DNA of 64,000 nt from Virgisporangium ochraceum (lineage in GTDB: Bacteria > Actinomycetota > Actinomycetes > Mycobacteriales > Micromonosporaceae): contig NZ_BOPH01000022.1 of assembly GCF_016863655.1 (NCBI RefSeq), positions 1-64,000 of the forward strand, read 5' to 3'. Shown here piece after piece: positions 25,426 to 34,700 of the stretch. A program made the position numbers and the translations under genes. Every line of letters starts with the position of its first letter. Within the stretch, counting starts at the first letter, position 1. Below the pieces are notes generated by a model. The model searched no databases, had not been told where the DNA came from, and was given only the letters and a program-made list of their open reading frames with translations.

Positions 25426-26265
25426 ATGCCAGAATTCCCGCCACAGGCGGTAGGCGGCGGCGCAAAGCGGACCGCGATCGACACGTCCGTGGCCCACCCC
25501 GCCCGCCGGTACAACTACTGGCTGGGCGGCAAGGACCACTTCGCGGCCGACCGGGCCTCCGGCGACGAGATGGCGGCGGTGTTCCCGACCATCCGGGAGA
25601 CCGCGGTCGAGAACCGCCGCTTCCTGCAGCGGGCCACCCGGTTCCTCACCGCCGAGTGCGGCATCCGCCAGTTCCTCGACATCGGAACCGGCCTGCCCAC
25701 GGCCGACAACACCCACGAGGTGGCCCAGCGCATCGCGCCCGACGCGCGCGTCGTGTACGTCGACAACGACCCGATGGTGATGGTCCACGCGCGGGCGCTG
25801 CTCACCAGCACCCCCCAGGGCCGCACCGCCTACCTGGAGGACGACCTGCGGCAGCCCAGGTCGATCCTGGCCAGCGCCGACCTGCACGAGACCCTCGACC
25901 TGAACCGGCCGGTGGGCCTGATGCTCGTGGCGGTGCTCCACTTCGTGCAGGGCGAGGGCGCCGCCCTGCCGATCGTCCGGACCCTGCTCGACGCGCTGGC
26001 GCCGGGCAGCTACCTGGTGGCCACCAACGCCACCTACGACCTGCCGGAGCCCGAGGTGGTGGAGCGCTGGAAGAAGCTGGTCGAGGCCGGCAAGGTCGAC
26101 ATCTGGTCGCGCCCGCGGGAGGAGTTCGCCGCCCTCTTCGACGGCCTCGAACTGGTGGAGCCCGGCGTGGTCCCGGTCAGCCAGTGGCGCGACGACGACG
26201 AGCCCCGCCCCCGCCCCGACCCGGCCGACATCGCCATGTTCGCCGCCGTGGCCCGCAAGCCGTAG
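25426..26265 (+). CDS. SAM-dependent methyltransferase, DUF574/Methyltransf_19 family, 279 aa
   Basis: Actinobacteria-specific methyltransferase of unknown substrate. The family signature is clear: HPARRYNYWLGGKDHFAADR, NRRFLQRATRFLTAECGIRQ, FLDIGTGLPTADNTHEVAQ (SAM loop), RVVYVDNDPMVMVHARALL, then PVGLMLVAVLHFV and VSQWRDDDE. Length is typical. The ATG at 25426 has CAGGGGG 13-19 bases upstream; an upstream in-frame extension is weak. Many copies usually occur per actinomycete genome and they often lie near regulators. The gene is separated by 80 bp from the SpoIIE-STAS gene and could be co-transcribed. Confidence 0.92.
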   Translation: MPEFPPQAVGGGAKRTAIDTSVAHPARRYNYWLGGKDHFAADRASGDEMAAVFPTIRETAVENRRFLQRATRFLTAECGIRQFLDIGTGLPTADNTHEVAQRIAPDARVVYVDNDPMVMVHARALLTSTPQGRTAYLEDDLRQPRSILASADLHETLDLNRPVGLMLVAVLHFVQGEGAALPIVRTLLDALAPGSYLVATNATYDLPEPEVVERWKKLVEAGKVDIWSRPREEFAALFDGLELVEPGVVPVSQWRDDDEPRPRPDPADIAMFAAVARKP

Positions 26266-26268
26266 CCG

Positions 26269-27294
26269 TCAGGCGTCGGAGGACCTCGCCCACAGGTTGA
26301 TGTCGGCCTCGGTCGCGTAGCGGTCGATCTCGGCCAGCTCCTCGGCCGAGAAGGTCGGGTTCGACAGCGACGCCACGTTGTTCTCCAGCTGGGCCACGCT
26401 GGAGGCACCGATCAGCGTCGAGGTCATCCGGGGGTCGCGCAGCGACCAGGCCAGCGCGAGCTGGGCCAGCGACTGGCCGCGCCGCGAGGCGATCCCGTTC
26501 AACGCGCGCACCTTGGCGAGCGTCTGGTCGGTGAGCTGGTCCGGCGACAGGGAGCTGTCCCGGGACGCCCGCGACCCCTCCGGGACCCCGTCCAGGTAGC
26601 GGTCGGTCAGCACGCCCTGGGCGAGCGGGGAGAACCCGATGCAGCCGACGCCCTCCTCCTCCAGGGCGTCGAGCAGCCCGTCCTCGATCCAGCGGTTGAG
26701 CATCGAGTAGGAGGGCTGGTGGATCAGCAGCGGCGTGCCCATCCCGCGCAGGATCGCCGCCGCCTCGCGGGTCCGTTCCGGCGAGTACGACGAGATGCCG
26801 ACGTACAGGGCCTTGCCCTGGCGTACGGCGCTGTCGAGCGCGCCCATCGTCTCCTCGAGCGGGGTGTCCGGGTCGAAGCGGTGCGAGTAGAAGATGTCGA
26901 CGTAGTCCAGCCCCAGGCGGGCGAGGCTCTGGTCGAGGCTGGCGAGCAGGTACTTGCGCGAGCCCCACTGGCCGTACGGGCCGGGCCACATGTCGTAGCC
27001 GGCCTTGGTGGAGACGACCAGCTCGTCGCGGTAGGCGCGGAAGTCGCGGGCCAGGACGCGGCCGGCGTTCTCCTCGGCCGAGCCGTACGGCGGGCCGTAG
27101 TTGTTGGCCAGGTCGAAGTGGGTCACCCCGAGGTCGAACGCCCGGTGCAGGATCGCCGCCTGGGTGTCGAGCGGCCGGTCGTGCCCGAAGTTGTGCCACA
27201 GTCCGAGCGACACCGCCGGCAGCAGCAGACCGCTGCGCCCGGTGCGCCGGTACTGCATGGAGCCGTAGCGGGCCGGGTCAGGTGTGTACGCCAT
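26269..27294 (-). CDS. Aldo/keto reductase, YghZ/GprA-like, 341 aa
   Basis: NADPH-dependent reductase of the AKR14-like group, which reduces small aldehydes such as glyceraldehyde 3-phosphate or methylglyoxal. The catalytic tetrad is visible: Asp and Tyr in THFDLANNYGPPYGSAE, Lys in VVSTKAGYDM and His in FYSHRFDPDTPLEETM. The NADP-binding end is STLIGASSVAQLENNV. MAYTPDPARYGSMQYRRTG from ATG 27294 matches family starts better than the longer form from 27312. It converges with the methyltransferase gene, 3 bp apart. Confidence 0.93.
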   Translation of the reverse strand: MAYTPDPARYGSMQYRRTGRSGLLLPAVSLGLWHNFGHDRPLDTQAAILHRAFDLGVTHFDLANNYGPPYGSAEENAGRVLARDFRAYRDELVVSTKAGYDMWPGPYGQWGSRKYLLASLDQSLARLGLDYVDIFYSHRFDPDTPLEETMGALDSAVRQGKALYVGISSYSPERTREAAAILRGMGTPLLIHQPSYSMLNRWIEDGLLDALEEEGVGCIGFSPLAQGVLTDRYLDGVPEGSRASRDSSLSPDQLTDQTLAKVRALNGIASRRGQSLAQLALAWSLRDPRMTSTLIGASSVAQLENNVASLSNPTFSAEELAEIDRYATEADINLWARSSDA

Positions 27295-27315
27295 GGCCCG
27301 ATCATGCCTCACCGG

Positions 27316-27879
27316 TCAGCCGCGCCGTTCGAGCTCGGTGAGGCAGGCGCGCAGCTGGTCGTGGTGCGACCGGAGCCGGTGCAGGGCGAGGGCCTGCGTG
27401 AAGTACGAGATCGCGCGGTCGCGGGTCCACGGGTCGTGGTCTCCGCAGGTGAAGATCAGGTCCACGCAGGCGTCGACCGGACCCTCGCCGACCTCCAGGA
27501 TCTCGGCGTACACCGGCAGCCCGCGGGCGATCTCGGCCATGCAGTCGGCCTCGCTGACGATCCCGTAGGCGTCCGGTTCGAGGTCGCTCACCCGGGCGTG
27601 CGCGATGTCGGTCAGGATGTCCAGGGCCTCGTCGCGGCCGGGTGAGGCGCCGGTCCAGATCCCGTGGACCAGCGCGGCCGCGATCGCCGGTGACACGTCG
27701 GCCAGCAGCCCGTCGTCGGCGGCGCAGTGCCGGATGTACTCGGCGTGGTGCCGCACCGCGTCCGCGTCGGTCGCGGCGAACAGGTGGCGCAGGGCGCGCG
27801 GCAGGTGCTCGGTGGCGGCGCCGCGGCCGGTGAACGCCGCCCAGTCGTGCCGTGCCAGTTCGAGTTCCATGACCGTCAC
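27316..27879 (-). CDS. Hypothetical protein, 187 aa
   Basis: Family not recognised. The protein looks entirely alpha-helical, with paired helices such as HLPRALRHLFAATDADAVRH, DEALDILTDIAHARVS and DRAISYFTQALALHRLRSHH. This resembles a HEAT- or TPR-type helical repeat scaffold. Acidic residues are spread evenly and there is no export signal. The ATG at 27879 (MTVMELELARHD) is used; ATG 27870 is equally possible. It lies upstream of the aldo/keto reductase on the same strand with a 21-bp gap, and downstream of the SMP-30 gene, so a three-gene transcript is possible. Confidence 0.72.
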   Translation of the reverse strand: MTVMELELARHDWAAFTGRGAATEHLPRALRHLFAATDADAVRHHAEYIRHCAADDGLLADVSPAIAAALVHGIWTGASPGRDEALDILTDIAHARVSDLEPDAYGIVSEADCMAEIARGLPVYAEILEVGEGPVDACVDLIFTCGDHDPWTRDRAISYFTQALALHRLRSHHDQLRACLTELERRG

Positions 27880-27904
27880 TGTGCCCGGACACCGGCACGT
27901 ACGG

Positions 27905-28840
27905 CTACCGCCGCACCGGGAGATGCGGTGGACCGGTCACCCCCAGGACCACAGAGTAGAGCGCGGTGTCCGCCGCGATGAACATCCGGTTGCGCTTGGC
28001 CCCGCCGAACCGGATGTTCGCCACGATCTCCGGGACGAGGATCCGGCCGAGCAGCGTGCCGTCGGGGTCGTAGCAGTGCACGCCGCCGCCCATCGCGGCG
28101 GCCCAGAGGCGTCCGCCGTCGTCGAACCGGATGTTGTCGAAGGTGCCGCCGACGCACGCCGCGAAGATCTCCCCGTCGTCGGTGACGGCGCCGTCGTCGT
28201 CGACGTCGAGCACGCGGATGTGGTTGGCGCGGCTGTCGGAGACGTACAGCCGGCGCTCGTCGAGGGAGAAGACGAGCCCGTTCGGGCCGAGGAACCCGTC
28301 GGCGGCGAGCGTGACCTCACCGGTCGACGGGTCGACCCGGTAGACGTTGCAGGCGCCGATCTCGCTGTCGGCCCGGTGGCCCTCGTAGTCGCTGGTGATC
28401 CCGAAGTCGGGGTCGGAGAACCAGATCGAACCGTCGGACCGCACCGTCGCGTCGTTCGGGCTGTTCAGCCGCTTGCCCCGGTACCGGTCGGCGATCACGG
28501 TGACCGAGCCGTCGTGCTCGGTGCGGGTCACGCGCCGGTTGCCCTGTTCGCACGTGACCAGGCGGCCCTGCGCGTCGAGCGTGTTCCCGTTGGGGTGACC
28601 GGCGGGTGAGCGGAACACGCCGACCGAGCCGGTCGTCTCGTCCCATCGCAGCAGCCGGTCGTTGGGGATGTCGCTCCACACCAGGTACCGGCCGGCCGGC
28701 ACGTACACCGGTCCCTCGGCCCAGCGGGTGCCGTCGTACAGCAGCTCCAGCTTCGAATCGCCGGACGCGCACTTCCCGGTGCGGAACCGGTCGTCGAGCG
28801 TCTCGTACAGGTGCGGATGGTGGCCCGGCATACCGGCCAC
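27905..28840 (-). CDS. SMP-30/gluconolactonase family protein, 311 aa
   Basis: Six-bladed beta-propeller lactonase, probably opening sugar lactones with a bound divalent metal. Diagnostic parts: KLELLYDGTRWAEGPVYVPA (metal-ligand Glu in AEGP), RLVTCEQGNRRVTRTEHDG, GKRLNSPNDATVRSDGSIWF (metal-ligand Asn), GPNGLVFSLDERRLYVSDSR (metal-ligand Asn and Asp), and FDNIRFDDGGRLWAA. No signal peptide, so cytoplasmic. The ATG at 28840 is 15 bp downstream of the end of the epimerase gene on the same strand, suggesting a joint sugar-related transcript. Confidence 0.93.
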   Translation of the reverse strand: MAGMPGHHPHLYETLDDRFRTGKCASGDSKLELLYDGTRWAEGPVYVPAGRYLVWSDIPNDRLLRWDETTGSVGVFRSPAGHPNGNTLDAQGRLVTCEQGNRRVTRTEHDGSVTVIADRYRGKRLNSPNDATVRSDGSIWFSDPDFGITSDYEGHRADSEIGACNVYRVDPSTGEVTLAADGFLGPNGLVFSLDERRLYVSDSRANHIRVLDVDDDGAVTDDGEIFAACVGGTFDNIRFDDGGRLWAAAMGGGVHCYDPDGTLLGRILVPEIVANIRFGGAKRNRMFIAADTALYSVVLGVTGPPHLPVRR

Positions 28841-28855
28841 CGTACGCGCAGAGAG

Positions 28856-29710
28856 CTACGCCGCCGGGTACCCGCCGGCCGCGAGCTCCTCGACCAGCGT
28901 CGGGCGGCTGGGCTTCCAGCTCAGCTCCGCACGTGCCTTCGCGCCGCTGGCCCGCTGGTCGAGCAGCAGCGCCGCGCCGAACGCGCCGAGCCGGGCCACG
29001 GTGTCGGCGGGGTCCTCCGCGACGACGTGCCCGCCGTGTCCGAGCCGGCGGCTGGCCGCCTCGCCGAGCTGCCGTGTGGTCGGGTTGTCGCCGCTGACGC
29101 CGAGGTACCGCTCGCCCGCCATCCCGTGGTCGAGCGCCGCAACGTACAGGTCGGCGAGGTCGTCGACGTGCACGGTCGCCCAGTGCTGCGTCCCCGGTCC
29201 GATGAGCACGGGAGCGGAACCGACGACCAGCGCGGGGATGCCGCGGCCGCGGCCGAACACGACGCCGGGCTCGACCAGCATCGACCGGATTCCGGTGGCG
29301 GCCAGCGCCCGCGCGTCGAGCGGCACGCGCCACGCCACCAGGTCGGGCGGCGCGAGCGGCGAGTCCTCGGTGAGGTCGGCGCCGGAGCCGTGCACCCAGA
29401 TGCCGCCGGTGCGGATGAACGTCGCGCCGGGCCGCAGCCCGTCGAGCACGGCGTCGACGAAGTCGGTGTCGGCGGCGGCGCTCGTCGCGTCGCCGGGAGA
29501 GGCCGTCGCGATCACGGCGTCGGCGTCCGCGGCCAGGGCGCGCACCGTCGCGCGGTCGCGCATGTCGCCGCGATGCGGGTGGACCCGCGTGAGCGGCGCG
29601 ACCCGCGCGGGATCGCGCACCAGCGCGGTGACGTGGTGACCGGCGGCCACCAGCGCGGAGAGGACGCCGGACCCGATGAAACCGGTCGCACCGGTGAGGA
29701 GGATCTTCAT
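28856..29710 (-). CDS. NAD(P)-dependent epimerase/reductase-like protein, 284 aa
   Basis: Extended short-chain dehydrogenase fold. The dinucleotide-binding motif is at the start (MKILLTGATGFIGSGVLSAL). The usual YxxxK catalytic pair is not evident, so it may belong to the atypical NmrA-like or redox-sensing branch rather than the true sugar epimerases. Other fold markers are GDMRDRATVRALAADADAVI, MLVEPGVVFGRG and WATVHVDDLADLYVAALDHG. The ATG at 29710 is well supported. The gene is divergent from a LysR regulator with an 84-bp gap that holds a good LysR-type site, so it is the probable target. Confidence 0.88.
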   Translation of the reverse strand: MKILLTGATGFIGSGVLSALVAAGHHVTALVRDPARVAPLTRVHPHRGDMRDRATVRALAADADAVIATASPGDATSAAADTDFVDAVLDGLRPGATFIRTGGIWVHGSGADLTEDSPLAPPDLVAWRVPLDARALAATGIRSMLVEPGVVFGRGRGIPALVVGSAPVLIGPGTQHWATVHVDDLADLYVAALDHGMAGERYLGVSGDNPTTRQLGEAASRRLGHGGHVVAEDPADTVARLGAFGAALLLDQRASGAKARAELSWKPSRPTLVEELAAGGYPAA

Positions 29711-29765
29711 GCCCCACAGCCTCGCCGGGCCGGGCGTTCGTGGGAAACGAATACTTCCGATCCTC

Positions 29766-29786
29766 CCTATCGTCGTCGGCGATAGG
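29766..29786. promoter_or_regulatory. LysR-type operator between the epimerase and lysR genes
   Basis: CCTATCG (29766-29772) and CGATAGG (29780-29786) form a perfect 7-bp inverted repeat around 7 bases. It contains the ATC-N9-GAT form of the LysR T-N11-A box. It ends 8 bp before the GTG of the LysR gene and lies 55 bp upstream of the epimerase start, so binding would control both genes. Confidence 0.75.
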
Positions 29787-29794
29787 ATCGTCGG

Positions 29795-30691
29795 GTGGAA
29801 CAGCGCCAGCTGCAGTTCTTCGTCGCGGTGGCCGAGGAGCTCAACTTCACCCGGGCCGCCCGGCGAACGCACGCCGTGCAGTCGACGGTGTCCGCCAGCA
29901 TCCGGGCGCTGGAGAAGACGCTCGGCACGCCGCTGTTCGAGCGCAGCACCACGCGGGTCGCGCTCACCGAGGCCGGCCGCGCGCTGCTGCCGGAGGCGCG
30001 CCGCGCCCTCGACCAGCTCGACCAGGCCCGCGCGGCCGTCGACAGCCTGCGCGCCGGCGTCACCGGCAGCCTGCGGGTGGGCACACTGGCGGGTCTCACC
30101 GCCGTCGACCTGCCGGCGCTGGTCGGCGACTTCCGCCGGCGCCACCCGGGCGTGCACCTCGGCCTGCGGGTCGACGCCGCCGGCAGCGAGGGGCTGCTGC
30201 GCGGGCTGCGCGAGCACACCCTCGACGTCGCGTTCGTCGGGCTGGAGACGCCCACCGTCCCCGACCTGCGGGTCGAGCCCATCGCGACGTTCCAGCCGCG
30301 GCTGCTCGTCCCCGCCGACCATCCGCTCGCCGGCGGCGGTCCGGTGAGCCCGGCCGCGCTGGCCGACGAGGCGTTCGTCGACCTGCCACCCGGCTTCTGC
30401 GCGCGCACCCGCACCGACAACGACTTCCGCCGGGCCGGTGTCAGCCGCACCATCGCCGTCGAGGTCAGCGACCTCACGACGGTGCCCGGCTACGTCGCGT
30501 CGGGCATCGGACTGGCGCTCGTCCCGCCGCTGTCCACAGAGGACGTTGCGGCGGTGGCCGCGGTGGACCTGGACCCTCCGGCCTCCACCTGGACCCTGGC
30601 CGTCGCCCGGCTCGACGCGCCACCGACCCGGGCCACCCGGGCCTTCCTCGACCTCGTCGACAGCCACGTCTCCCACCGCGACCGCTACTGA
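29795..30691 (+). CDS. LysR-family transcriptional regulator, 298 aa
   Basis: DNA-binding regulator with an N-terminal winged helix (QLQFFVAVAEELNFTRAARR, QSTVSASIRALEKTLGTPLF, RSTTRVALTEAGRALL) and a C-terminal periplasmic-binding-protein-like effector domain (about 90-295; GSLRVGTLAGLTAVDLPALV, LRVEPIATFQPRLLVPADHP). Effector unknown. The GTG at 29795 yields the classic start MEQRQLQFFVAVAEELNF. It most likely controls the divergent epimerase gene and itself through the palindrome at 29766-29786. Confidence 0.95.
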   Translation: MEQRQLQFFVAVAEELNFTRAARRTHAVQSTVSASIRALEKTLGTPLFERSTTRVALTEAGRALLPEARRALDQLDQARAAVDSLRAGVTGSLRVGTLAGLTAVDLPALVGDFRRRHPGVHLGLRVDAAGSEGLLRGLREHTLDVAFVGLETPTVPDLRVEPIATFQPRLLVPADHPLAGGGPVSPAALADEAFVDLPPGFCARTRTDNDFRRAGVSRTIAVEVSDLTTVPGYVASGIGLALVPPLSTEDVAAVAAVDLDPPASTWTLAVARLDAPPTRATRAFLDLVDSHVSHRDRY

Positions 30692-30835
30692 CACCCGCGG
30701 CCGTGTGGCGGCCGTGTGGTCACCGGGGGCCGGAAGTGTCGCATCGCACCGTTAGGGTCGGCGTCGTTCGCGCGGCCCGCTCGCAGGGTTCCGGCGCGGC
30801 CTCTGGCATTCCCCAACTGCTGGAAAGGGACCCGC

Positions 30836-31720
30836 ATGGGATGGTTGTCGGCCGTCGAGGGCTACGAGGTGGCGCTCGTCGGGGGGAAGGTGGCCAGCCG
30901 CCGCGTGGGTGGCCGTCCGTTGAAGACGGTGCCGAAGCCGGTCCGGGAGCACGACACGACCCTGGGGCTGGTGCAGACCCAGGAGTGGCTGGCCCGGCAC
31001 GACCTCGCCTGCCGGGCCGAGGTCGAGAAGTGGCTGATCCGCTCGCTGCCCGTGCCGGTCGCCGTCCTCACCGCCGTGTGGCCCGACCCGTCGTGGCGGG
31101 CCCCGCTCACCGACGTCATCGTCGCGCCCATCGACGACAGTTCCGGCGATGGGGGAGCCTGGCAGCTCGACGACGCCGGTTTCCTGCGCGACGCCGACCC
31201 GGCCCGCGGCCTCGGCGTGGTGAACCTCGACGGCGACTCGATGTGGCTCGACCCGCGGCGGGTGGCGCTGCCGCACCCGGTGGTGCTGGAGGAGCTCGAC
31301 GACCTGCGTGAGTTCGCCACCGAGCTGGGGCTGTCGCAGGGCACGCCGCAGCTGCACCGCGAGGTCTGGGTGAAGCCGGCCGGAAAGGAGGCCCGCGACG
31401 CCGAGCTGTCCCGGTACGCCGGCGGCCGGTACGAGGAGCTGCGCCACCTCACCGCGCGGGCGGGCACGCTCGGCTACCGCGTGCGCGGCGGGTCGGCCGT
31501 CTGCCAGGTGTGGGAACGCGGCGGCCAGGTGGTCGCGAGCGTGTGGCTCGGCGACTACGACCCGTGGTCGGAGACCGAGACCGGTCCGCTCGAGTTCACC
31601 ACCGCGGCCGGCGGGGCGCTGCCGCTCGACGACGTCGGCCCCGTCGCGTGGTCCGAGGGCATGCGGATGGCCGCGGCCCTGTACGCCGGCCGGAGCCTGA
31701 GCCAGGAGGAGCAGTCGTGA
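30836..31720 (+). CDS. DUF4132-domain protein, first gene of the yeh-like operon, 294 aa
   Basis: Matches the DUF4132 family, whose best-known member is E. coli YehI (about 1,200 residues). Here the domain stands alone. Family-like parts are the start GWLSAVEGYEVALVGGKVAS, WLARHDLACRAEVEKWLIRS, AVWPDPSWRAPLTDVIVAP and the end LPLDDVGPVAWSEGMRMAAA. Function is unknown; the domain accompanies MoxR ATPases and VWA proteins. The ATG at 30836 follows a GGAAAGGGA ribosome-binding site. Its TGA overlaps the GTG of the next gene (GTGA). Five genes follow one another in this way, so a single transcript from the 144-bp upstream gap is likely. Confidence 0.85.
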   Translation: MGWLSAVEGYEVALVGGKVASRRVGGRPLKTVPKPVREHDTTLGLVQTQEWLARHDLACRAEVEKWLIRSLPVPVAVLTAVWPDPSWRAPLTDVIVAPIDDSSGDGGAWQLDDAGFLRDADPARGLGVVNLDGDSMWLDPRRVALPHPVVLEELDDLREFATELGLSQGTPQLHREVWVKPAGKEARDAELSRYAGGRYEELRHLTARAGTLGYRVRGGSAVCQVWERGGQVVASVWLGDYDPWSETETGPLEFTTAAGGALPLDDVGPVAWSEGMRMAAALYAGRSLSQEEQS

Positions 31721-34700
31721 CCAGCTCGGAGATGAACAGCCCAAACATGACCAGCGCAGACGTGGTCGCGGCGGGCGGCATCGGTCCCGTGCCGGGCGAC
31801 GCCGACAGCGACGTCCTCACCGTCCGGGTCTACCGGCACCCCGGGTTCGGCGACGACGCGCCCGACCGCCCGGTGGTGCGGCTGGTGCCGTCGCTGCTCG
31901 GCGAGGCCGAGGACCTGACGATGGAGTTCCTCGGGTTCACCGGGCCGGAGCGCACCGCCGAGGTCGGCGTCACCGCCCGGCAGGCACTCGGGTTCCCGGC
32001 GTGGGCACTCGTGCACGACCCGGCCAACGGCCGGCACGCGCTGGCCCTCGTCAAGGAGATGCGCAAGCTCGCGAAGCTGGCCGCCGCCAAGCCGGCCGCG
32101 GCGATGGACGGCTACCGCGCGCTCGCGGGCCGGCTCGACGGCGCCGCGCCGCAGTTCCTGCCGACGTTCTGGGAGGAGGCCGGTCGGGCGTTGATCGCGG
32201 GCGAGAACGTGCGGTACGCGTCCACCTGCTTCAACTACGCCCGCGAGGCCGAGCAGGCGCACGCCCTGGCGATCGACGAGGACCGGGTCGCCGAGGTGTT
32301 CCTCGAGTACGCGATGGCCGGTGCGTTGCCGGTCAAGGCGATCAGCCAGTACGCGAAGGACCTCGCGGCCCGCAGCAAGCCCGACGCCGCCTTCGAGCGG
32401 TTCCGCACCGTGACGTTGCGGCGGGTCGCCAGCGGCCTCGCGCCCTATCCGGCGCTGCCGGCGGAGCTCAAGCGCCTCGCCACCGCCGCCGGCCTCGACG
32501 CCGACACCGAGGTCGAGAACCTCGTCGCCGACCTGGTCGGGCTCGCCGCCACGGCGCGCAGCGCACCGGGCACGTGGAAGGCGCTGCGGCCGATCATCGT
32601 CAAGGCGGCGCGGCGGCGTCCGGAGGTGCGCGGCCGGCTGCTGGGGATCATCCCCGAACCGCCTGGCTGGGACACCGACCTGACCGACGAGTGGATCGAC
32701 CTGCTCGTGGCGGCCGGTGCCGACGCCGGTCTCACCGGCGAGGTCGAGCCGGCCGCGGCGAGCCCTGACGGCGCGGCCGGGTGGCTCGAGCGCATCTCGG
32801 CGGCGCGCCAGCGGCGGTGGAGCTTCAGCCGGTCGGAGAAGCTGGTCGGGCTCGTCGAACGGATGGTCCCGGCGCTGCAGGCCGCCGGGCGGCCGGTGCG
32901 GCTGCTCGCCGGTCACCGGTGCGACCTCGACGTGCTCGACGTGTGCCTGGCCGGCGACGTCGCGGTCGCGCCGGCCGAGAACGTCGACCTCGGGGTCCTG
33001 CGCTGGATCGACGACACCGCACCGGGCGGGCGCGACCTCGCGGCGGTCGCCGCCGACGAGCGCTTCGCGACGGACCTCGGCGAGGGCGCCGTGCAGAGCC
33101 TGCGCCACACCGGCGTCGAGCGGCTGGCCGCGATCACCCGCACCCCCGGTCTCCGCACGGCGCTCGGCGCCTGGCTGCGCGCGCACGCGGCGGCGGTGCC
33201 CACCGATCCGACGCTGGCCGCGTTGAGCGACCACATCACCGGGGTCTCCTGGGTGTCGACGTCCGCAGCCACCGCCGTCGAGCCCGACGCGTTCCGGCGG
33301 ATCGCCGCGACCGACCTGGCCGAGGGGCTCACCCGCACGCTGCGCACGGGTCTGCTGGCCGAGTTCGTCTGGCCGGTGCTCGAGGAGGCCCACGACGACC
33401 TGCCGGGCGGCGCCTCGTTCAACGGGTCGTGGCCGCACCTGGTGGTGAAGGGCGAGAAGAAGACGGTCGTCCTGGGGCCGTCGGCGGTCGTGCTGAAGCA
33501 CCCGCGCCCGAAGCACGCCTCGAACTGGTGGTACCGCGAGGCCGTCTGGGTGCCGGGCGTCGACCGGCTGCTCGTGTGGACGTACGAGGGCAGGGCCTAC
33601 TGGGCCGACGCGCCGAACGACGTCTTCGAGGGCGGCCTGCCGTCGTACGGCCCGGTGCGCGCGCTGCCACTGCCCGACGGCGGGGCCACGTTCGGCGGCG
33701 CGCCGTGGAAGCCCGGCGACGCGAGGTTCCCGCAGCCGCACACGTTCATCAGCGACGGCACCCGGTACTGGCGGCTGCACCACGACGGCGGCGTCCGGCA
33801 GTGGTGGCCGTACGACCCGGCCACCGGCACCGCGACCCCCGGCGACCCGCCGGAGTTCCTCGCCGACCAGGGCACCGACCACCGGTTCGGCGACCTCGTG
33901 CCGGCGCCGGAGGAGTTCGCCGGCTCGCCGCTCGGCTACGTCGACGGCCTGGTCGGGTGGAAGGTCCGCGCGAACCCCGACGGGTCGCGCGTGGGTACGC
34001 GGATCGACGGTCGGGAGGTCGTGTTCCCGGCCGACATCGAGGCGCACCGGCACCCGGCCGGCGGGCTGCTGTTCCCCGGTACCGGGGAACCGTGCCCGGT
34101 CGTCGTCGACTCCGCCGGGCCGGTCCAGCGCGTTTTCACGGTGTACACGCCGGGCGGAGACCGGCGGCTCACGTCGGGCTCGCCCGGAACCCGGGTGCCG
34201 CCGACCGACTGGTGGCACGCGTGGCGGGTGCGTGACGCGGCCGGCTCGGCGGCGCTGCGCGCGGTCGACGCGGCCACGGTGCGGCAGGTGCTCGACGCGG
34301 TCGTGGCTCTGCAGGAGGCCCACGAGGCCGCCCGCGGCACCGACGGGGTGCCGAAGAAGGAGGCCGCCGCCCGGCTGGCGGAGGCGGTCACCGCGACGGT
34401 CCTCGCGGCGCTGCCGGCGGTCACCGCGACGGCGCTGCGCGAGGCCGTCGTGGCCGAATTCACCGACGCCGGTCGCCTCGCCCTGCGGCTGCGGACGCTG
34501 CGCGCGCTGGCCGACTCCGCACCCGGCAGCGAGCCGGCACCGGTCGCGGCGGTCTTCGACCCGGAGGTGCTGCGCACCGTGCTGGTCGACGTCCACGACT
34601 CGGTCTGGCTCAACGACGCCGACTGCCGCAACCTCGTCGACCAGCTGGCGGCGGTGCCCGGGCTCCTCGCGGCGGAGCCGGGCAAGCCACCGAAGTGGAA